Shown here piece by piece: positions 53,218 to 60,259 of a stretch of 64,000 bases of DNA. Every line of letters starts with the position of its first letter. Positions within the stretch are counted from its first letter, which is position 1. The notes beneath the pieces were generated by a model. That model was given only the letters and a program-made list of their open reading frames with translations, did no database searches and was not told the origin of the DNA. Source of the stretch: RGIG5579 sp045541915 (GTDB lineage: Bacteria > Bacillota > Clostridia > Oscillospirales > SIG627); contig JAZQJZ010000007.1 of assembly GCA_045541915.1 (NCBI GenBank), positions 110,190 to 174,189 on the forward strand. The letters run 5' to 3'. Position numbers and translations under genes: made by a program.

Positions 53218-53667
53218 TTAAAAACTGTGTTGAAACGTACGAGTAGAAGAATCAGTTTCAATTTCTTCTTTTGACTGATTTGAATTTAATTGAAAATCTT
53301 GATATAGCCGATTTATTATAATCAAATCAAATTTGAAATAACGTTTTTTGGGAAGACCGTGATATTTTGTTTTGATGATCCCGTAAGATATGAGTTCTTT
53401 ACACGCGGACAACTGTTGATGTTTACTGAGACCGGTGTTGTAATAAATGTTTTCAACCGTACTGAAGAACCATCCGCCCGGATCTAATAAGTTTTTCTCT
53501 TTCCAGTACATGTATTCAGAGTAGATTTCCGATAACATGACCGCGGTGTTTAAGTTGAAAAGACGAATAAACGGTCGGGGGAGACGAATGAATTCTTGTG
53601 TAAACATTTTATCTAATTTTTTCATTTTAACTTTAGTAGATGTTTGAATTTTATTTTTATAAGACAT
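53218..53667 (-). CDS. Replication-type winged-helix protein
   Basis: A 149-residue protein. The segment WFFSTVENIYYNTGLS...LISYGIIKTKYHGLPKKRYF is the winged-helix pattern seen in Gram-positive phage and plasmid replication initiator or replisome-organiser N-terminal domains. A basic start and an acidic Ser/Thr-rich tail surround it. ATG behind GAAAGGTAG. An initiator role is supported by the AT-rich region next to it, but not proven. Confidence 0.6.
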   Translation of the reverse strand: MSYKNKIQTSTKVKMKKLDKMFTQEFIRLPRPFIRLFNLNTAVMLSEIYSEYMYWKEKNLLDPGGWFFSTVENIYYNTGLSKHQQLSACKELISYGIIKTKYHGLPKKRYFKFDLIIINRLYQDFQLNSNQSKEEIETDSSTRTFQHSF

Positions 53668-53750
53668 CCACTACCTTTCGAAATACCATACAGTAAAATA
53701 TTTCAAATTTTTGCATTGCTCGGAAAAATAATCCTTTTTATCGAAATAAA

Positions 53751-53781
53751 ATACCCGTGCTGAATTTCAGCACGGGATTTT
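53751..53781. terminator. Hairpin/terminator between replication and recombinase genes
   Basis: CCCGTGCTGAAATTTCAGCACGGG stem followed by ATTTTC, between divergent genes. Confidence 0.6.
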
Positions 53782-53916
53782 CTATAAATAAGAGTATTCA
53801 AAGAAAGTTTGCGATTTTTGTATTAAAAGGGGCTTACGAACGGATAAAAACACGACATAATGGTAGTATCGAAAGTGAGTTTAGTTTGTTTCAATACTGA
53901 AGGGAGACATTACACA

Positions 53917-54621
53917 ATGATTTATGGATATGCTCGTGTTTCAACTACACATCAAAGAATTGCAAGGCAGATTACAAATATCTTAGCTGTCTATCCTAAT
54001 GCAACTATTATACGTGAGTTCTATACCGGAACCACCCAGAACCGGCCACATTGGGAAAAGTTTTTAACTCAGGTTACGAAGGGTGACACCATTGTCTTTG
54101 ACAGCGTTTCACGTATGGCTCGTAACAGCGAAGAAGGCTTTAAGGATTATAAAACCCTTTATGAGTGTGGGATAAATCTGGTTTTTCTCAATGAACCCTT
54201 AATTAACAGTAGTGTTTTAGACGCAACAAAAAGTAAATTACTTAATGTGAAAATTGAAACCGGTAACGCGGCCGTCGATTCATTCTTTAAGGGTAATATA
54301 GAACTCATTAACAACTTCATATTAGCCATTGCCGAAGAACAAATAAAAGCAGCCTTCGATCAGGCAGAAAAGGAAGTTACCGATCTTCATTCACGTATTA
54401 GTCAAGGTATCAGAGAAGCCAAAAAGAACGGTACCCAAATAGGACTTACTAAAGGAACAACCTTGGTAACCGGTAAATCTATTGAGAGCAAAAAAATAAT
54501 AAAAAAGCATGCCGCCGATTTTGGTGGCACGCTTAACGATACAGAAGTAATGACACTTTGTAAGATTTCAAGAAATTCATATTACAAATATAAACGAGAA
54601 TTGAAATCACAAACTGCCTGA
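53917..54621 (+). CDS. Serine recombinase (resolvase family)
   Basis: A 234-residue resolvase/invertase. YGYARVSTTHQ supplies the catalytic Ser9 and Arg7, DSVSRMARNSEEGF the second Arg cluster, and the C terminus holds an HTH-like DNA-binding tail (ISRNSYYKYKREL). ATG at 53917 behind AGGGAG. Probably resolves multimers or rearranges the island; a second recombination system beside the tyrosine integrase. Confidence 0.88.
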   Translation: MIYGYARVSTTHQRIARQITNILAVYPNATIIREFYTGTTQNRPHWEKFLTQVTKGDTIVFDSVSRMARNSEEGFKDYKTLYECGINLVFLNEPLINSSVLDATKSKLLNVKIETGNAAVDSFFKGNIELINNFILAIAEEQIKAAFDQAEKEVTDLHSRISQGIREAKKNGTQIGLTKGTTLVTGKSIESKKIIKKHAADFGGTLNDTEVMTLCKISRNSYYKYKRELKSQTA

Positions 54622-54625
54622 CATT

Positions 54626-54907
54626 TTATAAACTCTCTATAAACGCAATCAAAAGTTTCTTTTGTTTTGGTGTGAGCTTAGAAATCGCGATAGACAGTTC
54701 ATCATTTCTTGTTTCTATATTAAAAAATTCTTGAAGTGAAATACCCATTGCGTCACACAGCAGTTGTAAGTGTCCCACAGTAATATCAGCTTGTCCAAGT
54801 TCAACTCTACGTAAATGTGTCTGAGACACCCCGGCTTTTTCAGCTAAACCGTTTTGTGTGAGCCAACACCTATTTCTTAATTCAAGCAGTCTTTTACCAA
54901 CATCCAT
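54626..54907 (-). CDS. XRE-family HTH regulator of the island
   Basis: A 93-residue regulator: Cro/C1-type HTH (~residues 5-60; LTQNGLAEKAGVSQTHLRRVE) and a short helical tail. ATG at 54907 behind GGGGAG. It is transcribed away from the 55081-56628 genes; the shared spacer contains repeated TTAGTCTTAT/TTAGTTGTAT elements, so it likely represses both itself and those genes. Confidence 0.82.
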   Translation of the reverse strand: MDVGKRLLELRNRCWLTQNGLAEKAGVSQTHLRRVELGQADITVGHLQLLCDAMGISLQEFFNIETRNDELSIAISKLTPKQKKLLIAFIESL

Positions 54908-54924
54908 ATTACGACTCCCCAATT

Positions 54925-55007
54925 AGTCTTATAAGAATATTTTATCATAAAAATACTAAATATATTAGTTGTATAAGGTTGACTAATTAGTCTTATCGTG
55001 CTATACT
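54925..55007 (+). promoter_or_regulatory. Promoter with repeated TTAGTCTTAT elements
   Basis: Plus-strand TTGACT (54979-54984), 17-base spacer, TATACT (55002-55007). TTAGTCTTAT occurs in the spacer (~54987-54996) and TTAGTCTTATAAG near 54925, with a variant TTAGTTGTATAAG (~54965-54977) between them. Candidate XRE operators. Confidence 0.55.
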
Positions 55008-55080
55008 GTTACTTAGTAAGTTTTTTACTAAATACTAAACGCACTTAGTTGCGATTTTATTATTGAAAGGTTGGTTTTTT

Positions 55081-56187
55081 ATGGGTTTGTTTGATAAGTT
55101 GAAAGAGGTTGTTGGAAATGCTATAGAATCAGGCATTAACGGTCCAATGAACGAAGAAGAAAAATGGTACTACGACATGATTCTTAATATGCTTTTATGC
55201 GTAAAGAATCTGCAAAAAGAACATATTAAAGTCTTCATTGAGAAAAAGGCTAACAAGGTTTGCGATGAAGCAACGTTGGACAAAGTGCTTGAAAAATTCG
55301 AATCTGAAGAAGATTCTGAAACCGACACCGTATGGTATCGACTCACTTCAACACAAAGCTCGCGGGCAGATAATAAAAATGGCGGAGCCTCTTGGTTTAA
55401 GAAAGAGGATTTCGAGTTTATATTTGACGGCTTTGCAGAGGAAATCCTTTCCAAATTTGCATCTGTATACGAGGTTGTCAGAGAAAATCCTACTGAAGAT
55501 ATTTTGAAACAAGGAATTTCAAAAATAACCGGCAAGCTTTCTACCGACAAGCCGGGCGAATATGATTTTTCTTACGCTCAAAAGGCAGACGAAATCATAG
55601 GAAAAGAAATTCATAGGCGATTTATGATCGGTGACGGATTTCTTTCGCAATATTTTATTGATAAAGTAATCGGCAGCTTGCAATATAATTTTGAACACGA
55701 TCGCAAATACAAATATATTGATAAAATATATGCCTTTGCATTACATGCAATGCACTATGAAAAAGCAGATAAAGCAGCAGAAAACTACGTTACACTCACA
55801 AAAGAAGAGTGCCTTGCTGCAGTAAATGCTTCTGAGATATATCAAAACAGAATCAAGAAAAAGCCTTTTGATAAGGAAGAAATTATCGATTCGGCTGTTT
55901 ATAGAATTTCAAAAAGTTGTGTTCTTTTTGCTAGCGAACGCACTTGGGAAAGCGCGGCAATCGACGATAAATTAACGGATGCCGTTTGCTTCCAGGCTTG
56001 GCAGGAAATTGTTGATGCAATGGGCGAGAGTGCAGACAACGTAGAAGACGCCGTCAACATAATACATGCGTACATCAGCAATACATCGGATGGCGAATAT
56101 GAAGAATCCGAAGATCATACTTCTTATAACTATAACATGCTCTCTGATGAACAACGCGAAGGCCTTGGAGTTGTAGATAACGACTAA
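55081..56187 (+). CDS. Hypothetical island protein, first gene of the XRE-controlled set
   Basis: A 368-residue soluble protein, mostly helical, acidic toward its end (DGEYEESEDHTSYN). It starts MGLFDKLKEVVGNAI, like many Firmicute cytoplasmic stress or tellurite-type proteins, but no family is recognised. ATG at 55081 behind AAAGG. Followed after 16 bases by two small genes, all under the promoter at 54979. Confidence 0.6.
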   Translation: MGLFDKLKEVVGNAIESGINGPMNEEEKWYYDMILNMLLCVKNLQKEHIKVFIEKKANKVCDEATLDKVLEKFESEEDSETDTVWYRLTSTQSSRADNKNGGASWFKKEDFEFIFDGFAEEILSKFASVYEVVRENPTEDILKQGISKITGKLSTDKPGEYDFSYAQKADEIIGKEIHRRFMIGDGFLSQYFIDKVIGSLQYNFEHDRKYKYIDKIYAFALHAMHYEKADKAAENYVTLTKEECLAAVNASEIYQNRIKKKPFDKEEIIDSAVYRISKSCVLFASERTWESAAIDDKLTDAVCFQAWQEIVDAMGESADNVEDAVNIIHAYISNTSDGEYEESEDHTSYNYNMLSDEQREGLGVVDND

Positions 56188-56203
56188 GAAAGGAGGAACC
56201 TAT

Positions 56204-56389
56204 ATGGCTTTTTACGGAAAATGGGAAACTTGGAAAATTGTTTATATCCCTAAAGAAATGAATGGTGGAGTAAGAGGTGTTGCTCTGGTTGAAGCCGGCG
56301 ACCGTGGACACGCTATGCAGACTTTTAGGGAACAATATTCAGGTCAATACACAACTGTTGAAAGTTGTGAAAAGCTTTTTGACAAATAA
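56204..56389 (+). CDS. Small hypothetical protein
   Basis: A 61-residue protein, strand-rich (WKIVYIPKEMNGGVRGVALVE then a helical end). ATG behind AAAGGAGG. Second gene of the XRE-controlled set; function unknown. Confidence 0.6.
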   Translation: MAFYGKWETWKIVYIPKEMNGGVRGVALVEAGDRGHAMQTFREQYSGQYTTVESCEKLFDK

Positions 56390-56424
56390 CACATCTGTGT
56401 TATCAAAATAAGGAGGAAAACAAA

Positions 56425-56628
56425 ATGGTAATTTGTACATCAGGAAATGCAGTCATTACAAGTGATAACGGAAATATGATTCACTACAAGTATAAGTGCC
56501 CAAGCTGTGGATATGTTGACAGTCAAGAACATCTTTGTAGTGTTTCGAGCCGTACCAGTCAGATGTCTTCTGTTTCTTGCCCTAAATGTCGCAAATCTTA
56601 CGGTGACTTTAAATTTGAAAGACGATAA
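56425..56628 (+). CDS. Small zinc-ribbon protein
   Basis: A 67-residue protein with CPSC (25-28) and CPKC (52-55), a single zinc ribbon, and the preceding strand MVICTSGNAVITSDNG. ATG behind AAGGAGG. Third gene of the set; may bind nucleic acid or another protein. Confidence 0.65.
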   Translation: MVICTSGNAVITSDNGNMIHYKYKCPSCGYVDSQEHLCSVSSRTSQMSSVSCPKCRKSYGDFKFERR

Positions 56629-56631
56629 AAA

Positions 56632-56664
56632 TAGCAGCGGCAGAAGCAAACTGCCGCTGTTTTC
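56632..56664 (+). terminator. Terminator after the zinc-ribbon gene
   Basis: AGCAGCGGCAG / CTGCCGCTGT stem followed by TTTT. Confidence 0.82.
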
Positions 56665-56766
56665 CTTATGCTTTAAAAGTATCAAAAAAGTATCATTATT
56701 GTACAGGACCTATGTGCTAAATTAAATGCGATAAGCAACAATTTCTTATAAAAGGAGAAACTAAAA

Positions 56767-57267
56767 ATGACGATTGAAGAAAAGAACGAAGCTTTATATA
56801 ATGCAGTAAACAGTGCGTGGAATGATAGCTTTGACGGCTGGGAGGAATTAGATAAATCGGAAGACAATCCCAACGTATTTATTTTAGGGGAAAAGTATCC
56901 CGAAAATGGATTCATATTCTACCTTGCGGGGTGTAGAGATTTGTACGGTGGATGGATTTGGATTGAATATGAACCTGAGAAAGACTTAGTTGGAGTATAC
57001 ATAAAAGATAGACCCATTCAACCAAAGTTCAAAGAAGATCTAAAAAATCTTTTTGAAAAATATTCCCCGTTCAATATGAAAGTGTCCTATGAAGGTAAAT
57101 CGACTCCTGTAATATCGAGAATAGAAAAGGTTGAACCTAAAGATTTTGCGAACTTTTTCGGAGATTTTAAAAAGGCTTATGATGAGTATTATCCATTGTT
57201 TTATATGTTTACAGTCAGTGCTATAAAATGGTATGACGGATTTGATATTGTCGGTTGTGATTGCTAA
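56767..57267 (+). CDS. Hypothetical island protein, SMI1/KNR4-like in appearance
   Basis: A 166-residue soluble, acidic protein. WNDSFDGWEELDKSEDNPNV and the mixed alpha/beta pattern recall immunity-type small proteins, but the resemblance is only visual. ATG behind AAAAGGAG. Terminator follows. Confidence 0.5.
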   Translation: MTIEEKNEALYNAVNSAWNDSFDGWEELDKSEDNPNVFILGEKYPENGFIFYLAGCRDLYGGWIWIEYEPEKDLVGVYIKDRPIQPKFKEDLKNLFEKYSPFNMKVSYEGKSTPVISRIEKVEPKDFANFFGDFKKAYDEYYPLFYMFTVSAIKWYDGFDIVGCDC

Positions 57268-57305
57268 AACGATAAATCACAGAATATTCGAAATATTTCC
57301 ATAAA

Positions 57306-57336
57306 AAATAACGGCACACTCTGCCGTTATTTTTCT
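57306..57336. terminator. Bidirectional terminator
   Basis: AATAACGGCA / TGCCGTTATT stem with T-runs on both sides between convergent genes. Confidence 0.82.
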
Positions 57337-57337
57337 A

Positions 57338-57871
57338 TTATATCATACTATCAAACACCGTTTTTGCTTCTGACATTTCATTAGTAGTAAAAGCGCAGAG
57401 CCTTACATCTATTTGGTAATCGGGATAATCTAAAACGAATTTTTTATATGCCAATATGCATTGTTTGGTTGACACGGCAACCGGATTTTCCAAATCACCA
57501 CCATATATACCCGAGCTAATCAACGGAAAAGAAATGCTATGTAAAAGATACTCTTTCAACACACATAATGAATTATAATAGGCGTCAAAAAGTTCTTTAA
57601 ATGCAGTAGGCTTTTCACCAAAATCAGGGCCAACGGCGTGAATAATAAATCGAGCATTTTTTATCTGACAAGCGTTTGTGAGTACGGCGGAACCGTCTGG
57701 TAGCGGTCTTTTAATGTAAGAACAAGCTATCATCAAATCCACAATGTTAGCTCTTTTGAATATTTCACCACATACACCACCGCCGGGCGCTAAGTTTTTG
57801 TTAGCAGCATTGACAATGGCGTCAACATTTTGATCGACACAGGATTCATTTAGTAAAACAATACTACTCAT
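57338..57871 (-). CDS. Macrodomain protein (ADP-ribose binding/hydrolase type)
   Basis: A 177-residue protein that is one macrodomain: DAIVNAANKNLAPGGGV (NAAN at 21-24, GGGV at 30-33) and the SSGIYGG loop (119-125) form the ADP-ribose pocket of the MacroD/YmdB branch, which removes ADP-ribose or hydrolyses O-acetyl-ADP-ribose. The catalytic Asn and loop glycines are present. ATG behind GGGAG. 69 bases upstream is the 113-residue gene on the same strand. Confidence 0.85.
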   Translation of the reverse strand: MSSIVLLNESCVDQNVDAIVNAANKNLAPGGGVCGEIFKRANIVDLMIACSYIKRPLPDGSAVLTNACQIKNARFIIHAVGPDFGEKPTAFKELFDAYYNSLCVLKEYLLHSISFPLISSGIYGGDLENPVAVSTKQCILAYKKFVLDYPDYQIDVRLCAFTTNEMSEAKTVFDSMI

Positions 57872-57899
57872 TATAGTCTCCCTTATGTTAAAACATTAT

Positions 57900-58241
57900 T
57901 TATCTAATGCTTTCGATAGTGTCCTTAATGGTTTCGAAATCGCACTCGCAAGTTAAAAAACATTGATTCAAATCAAATATTAATGAAACAATTTCCTGAT
58001 ACAGATCGTGCAAGGGCGTTTCTTCCAAATCACTAATCCACCAGCCGAATTTGTTCATCTCAAGAAGCAAGCCACTAATTTCTTTAGGTACAAGTTTATC
58101 CTTCCCATACTTATCCAAAAGCTCAAACGTTTCTTTAAAAAGCGCACGAACCTTTTCATATCCGGGGTTTTCAAATTCAATTATTTTATCAATTGCGTTT
58201 TTCCATTCAGCAGTTAATTTCTTGATCTTTTGAATTTCCAT
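57900..58241 (-). CDS. Hypothetical helical protein upstream of the macrodomain gene
   Basis: A 113-residue, all-helical looking acidic protein with no recognised family (KIIEFENPGYEKVRALFKET and CECDF near the end). ATG at 58241 behind AAGGAGAGG. Probably co-transcribed with the macrodomain gene. Confidence 0.6.
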   Translation of the reverse strand: MEIQKIKKLTAEWKNAIDKIIEFENPGYEKVRALFKETFELLDKYGKDKLVPKEISGLLLEMNKFGWWISDLEETPLHDLYQEIVSLIFDLNQCFLTCECDFETIKDTIESIR

Positions 58242-58411
58242 ACAGCCCTCTCCTTGCAAATGTTGATTTTTTATATTATAACACATTATTCTTAAAATGT
58301 TAAACTTTATTTTTATAAAGTGTTGTTTTAATGAAATGTGTAAACTCTTATATGCCGATAAAACAGTTTGAAGGTTAGGCTTACGGTATGTTTTTCGATT
58401 TGTAGTAAATC

Positions 58412-58440
58412 TTGTGGTTTTCTTTTTTTAATGATATAAT
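58412..58440 (+). promoter_or_regulatory. Promoter of the coiled-coil/HEPN-like pair
   Basis: TTGTGG (58412-58417), 17-base spacer, TATAAT (58435-58440), 46 bases before the ATG at 58487. Confidence 0.65.
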
Positions 58441-58486
58441 AAATAAAAATGATGATACAATTAGAAAAGACATCAAGGAGATTTTT

Positions 58487-58816
58487 ATGGATGTAAACAG
58501 TGCTTATGCTTTGGGAGCTTTATACAACATTCAAAAGCAGCAACAACAAGATGAAGCGCAGAAAAAAGAAATTTTACTAAAAGGTGCTGAAGCTAATGTT
58601 CAGCAAAATGAACTGTTATTAAAACAACTAGAAGAAATCAAACAACAGAATGTTCTTTTAAGCAAGCTTTATGAAGATGCCAAACAAGAAGCAAAAGATA
58701 ATGCCAAGGAAGCCAAACAAAACAAAGTGTTTGGCTGGATTTCCTTTGGTGTCGGTACATTTCTTGGAATAATTGGCAACGCGATTGCTTTGATTGCTCT
58801 TATAGCGACTGTGTGA
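58487..58816 (+). CDS. Coiled-coil protein with C-terminal membrane helix
   Basis: A 109-residue protein. Residues ~10-75 are a Gln/Lys/Glu-rich coiled coil (IQKQQQQDEAQKKEILLKG), followed by a C-terminal membrane helix (~85-108, GWISFGVGTFLGIIGNAIAL). So it is a tail-anchored protein with its coil in the cytoplasm. ATG behind AAGGAG. The next gene starts 7 bases after its stop, which suggests a partner relation. Confidence 0.7.
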   Translation: MDVNSAYALGALYNIQKQQQQDEAQKKEILLKGAEANVQQNELLLKQLEEIKQQNVLLSKLYEDAKQEAKDNAKEAKQNKVFGWISFGVGTFLGIIGNAIALIALIATV

Positions 58817-58823
58817 GGGGTGT

Positions 58824-59843
58824 ATGGAAGTTTTTGCTGATTTGTTGGATGGCTTTGAAGAGTGCGGTCGACTGATAAAAAAGAAGAAGCAAAACAAAAG
58901 TGTTTTGGCCATAATTCTTATTGATGCATTGATTGATATTTATTCTCGAAAATACGTAAACCAATTGTCTGAACGGAAAAAATGGATGATTTCCTTAGAT
59001 CAAAGTTTGCTTAATAGTATTGAGACTTTTGGACCGATAGATGAAGAAACTAGAGCAGATATAAAGCGAAGAAAAACAGCAATAAATGTTTTAAAAAAAG
59101 AAGTTGAGAAGATAGAAAAGGTCTGCTCGGGATTTGATAATAGATTTTCATACTTATCAAAGCAGGCAATCATATCAGAAGCAACCTCAAAATCTATTAG
59201 AAGACTTCATGAATATCGAAATCAGTATTTACATCGAATGAAGCAAAAAGAAGATGATGCACTTGCTTTTGCAATGCTATATTTTTACCTATATCAACAA
59301 TTATTTTTAGCTATTCCCATAAACTCTATTTCTGGGGTTGATATGCAAAACTCTCTTGTAAAGAAAGCAATGAAAGAATTACCTGGGTTTTCATTTTCTG
59401 CCAGAGAATTTAGAGTTCGCTTGATGGATTTTGTTAACGAAAAACACGGGATTTCCTTTAGCCTAGAAGAGTTCTTGAAAATACTAACCGATTTTTTAAT
59501 CAAAAAGCACGAGAAGATTATTACAGCCATTCACTTTCTCTTGGAAAATTCGAGAGATATCACAAAAGAGATTGAATGCTTAGAAACAGAAATGAAACTA
59601 GGAAAAATAGAGATTCAATGGATTGATCAAGAAGAAAGAAAATTTGATTGTTTTTCAACTAAAACAGCAATGTTGTTAGGAAAAATTCGGAAATTATCTA
59701 GTGTAAAAAATGAACACGAAGGTCTTCAAACCTTTGTTGAAATTCTAGATAGTTTAGAAAAACTCGGTCGCCCTGTTATTGAAAGGTATTATGACGTTGA
59801 TGCCTATCTTGAACTGCAAGCTGATTTATCAAGGGGAAAATAG
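58824..59843 (+). CDS. HEPN-like helical protein
   Basis: A 339-residue, nearly all-helical soluble protein. RNQYLH (residues 132-137) matches the R-N-x3-H (Rx4H) catalytic motif of HEPN ribonucleases, set between helices as in that fold. Two more helical segments follow. ATG behind GAGGGG, 7 bases after the membrane coiled-coil gene. HEPN proteins are frequent RNase toxins in abortive infection; here the assignment rests on one motif. It is the last gene before attR. Confidence 0.55.
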   Translation: MEVFADLLDGFEECGRLIKKKKQNKSVLAIILIDALIDIYSRKYVNQLSERKKWMISLDQSLLNSIETFGPIDEETRADIKRRKTAINVLKKEVEKIEKVCSGFDNRFSYLSKQAIISEATSKSIRRLHEYRNQYLHRMKQKEDDALAFAMLYFYLYQQLFLAIPINSISGVDMQNSLVKKAMKELPGFSFSAREFRVRLMDFVNEKHGISFSLEEFLKILTDFLIKKHEKIITAIHFLLENSRDITKEIECLETEMKLGKIEIQWIDQEERKFDCFSTKTAMLLGKIRKLSSVKNEHEGLQTFVEILDSLEKLGRPVIERYYDVDAYLELQADLSRGK

Positions 59844-59871
59844 TAATCTAAGAGTGTGCCTATTTTTAATC

Positions 59872-59892
59872 AGACGCCAAAGTTGACGCCAA
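59872..59892 (+). repeat. Right arm-type direct repeats of the island
   Basis: CAGACGCCAA (~59871-59880) and TTGACGCCAA (59883-59892), 12 bp apart, about 105 bp inside attR. They mirror the left pair at 48332-48352 in sequence, spacing and orientation. Confidence 0.55.
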
Positions 59893-59996
59893 CGGCGGCG
59901 CAATTTGAAGGTGGAGCTATTTCTTAATGTGCTAAAAAGCAAGCAATATCACCTTGTTTTATTGAAAAAATCATAATAAAACACAAAGCACATTTC

Positions 59997-60042
59997 CTCA
60001 TAACCCGGAGGTCGTGTGGTTCAAGTCCCACCCCCGCAACCA
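59997..60042 (+). repeat. attR: duplicated 3' end of tRNA-fMet
   Basis: Forty-six bases identical to 48217-48262, from CTCATAACC in the anticodon loop to the CCA end. It is not a functional tRNA; the 5' half is missing. It marks the right junction of the island. Confidence 0.94.
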
Positions 60043-60046
60043 AAAA

Positions 60047-60078
60047 GAAAAGCACTCATTCGAGTGCTTTTTCTTTTT
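60047..60078 (+). terminator. Terminator right of attR (probably the original tRNA-fMet terminator)
   Basis: AAAGCACTC-ATTC-GAGTGCTTT stem with T-run directly after the duplicated CCA end, where the pre-integration tRNA would have ended. Confidence 0.75.
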
Positions 60079-60082
60079 GGAA

Positions 60083-60230
60083 TGATGTGTTCCCTGAGGG
60101 AACGTGATGCGCACTGCGTGCGTGATGCGTCCTTCGGACGTGATGTGCGCCTGCGGCGCGTGAGTTGGAACACATCACATCACGTTGCGCCATAGGCGCA
60201 ATGCATCACTATGGCAAAGCCATAACTTCA
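60083..60230. repeat. Array of perfect triloop hairpins joined by TGATG/CATCAC
   Basis: Six short perfect hairpins in a row: GTTCCC-TGA-GGGAAC (60089-60103), CGCAC-TGC-GTGCG (60110-60122), CGTCC-TTC-GGACG (60128-60140), GCGCC-TGC-GGCGC (60147-60159), TTGCGCC-ATA-GGCGCAA (60185-60201), TATGGC-AAA-GCCATA (60210-60224). Stem sequences differ but TGATG separates the first four and CATCAC the last ones. GATGTGTTCC (60083-) and GGAACACATC (~60167-60176) form an outer inverted repeat. 59844-60259 has no gene. Confidence 0.8.
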
Positions 60231-60259
60231 CTTGCCCGTTAACAAATACCGATTGAAGA

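Noticed and set aside
59997..60042. A second tRNA-fMet gene
   Set aside because: Only the 3' half is present; the acceptor 5' strand and D-arm are missing, so it is an att duplication.
60083..60230. Integron attC sites
   Set aside because: The hairpins lack the conserved R/L core boxes and there is no cassette gene or IntI-type integrase; the stems are short and perfect instead of imperfect.
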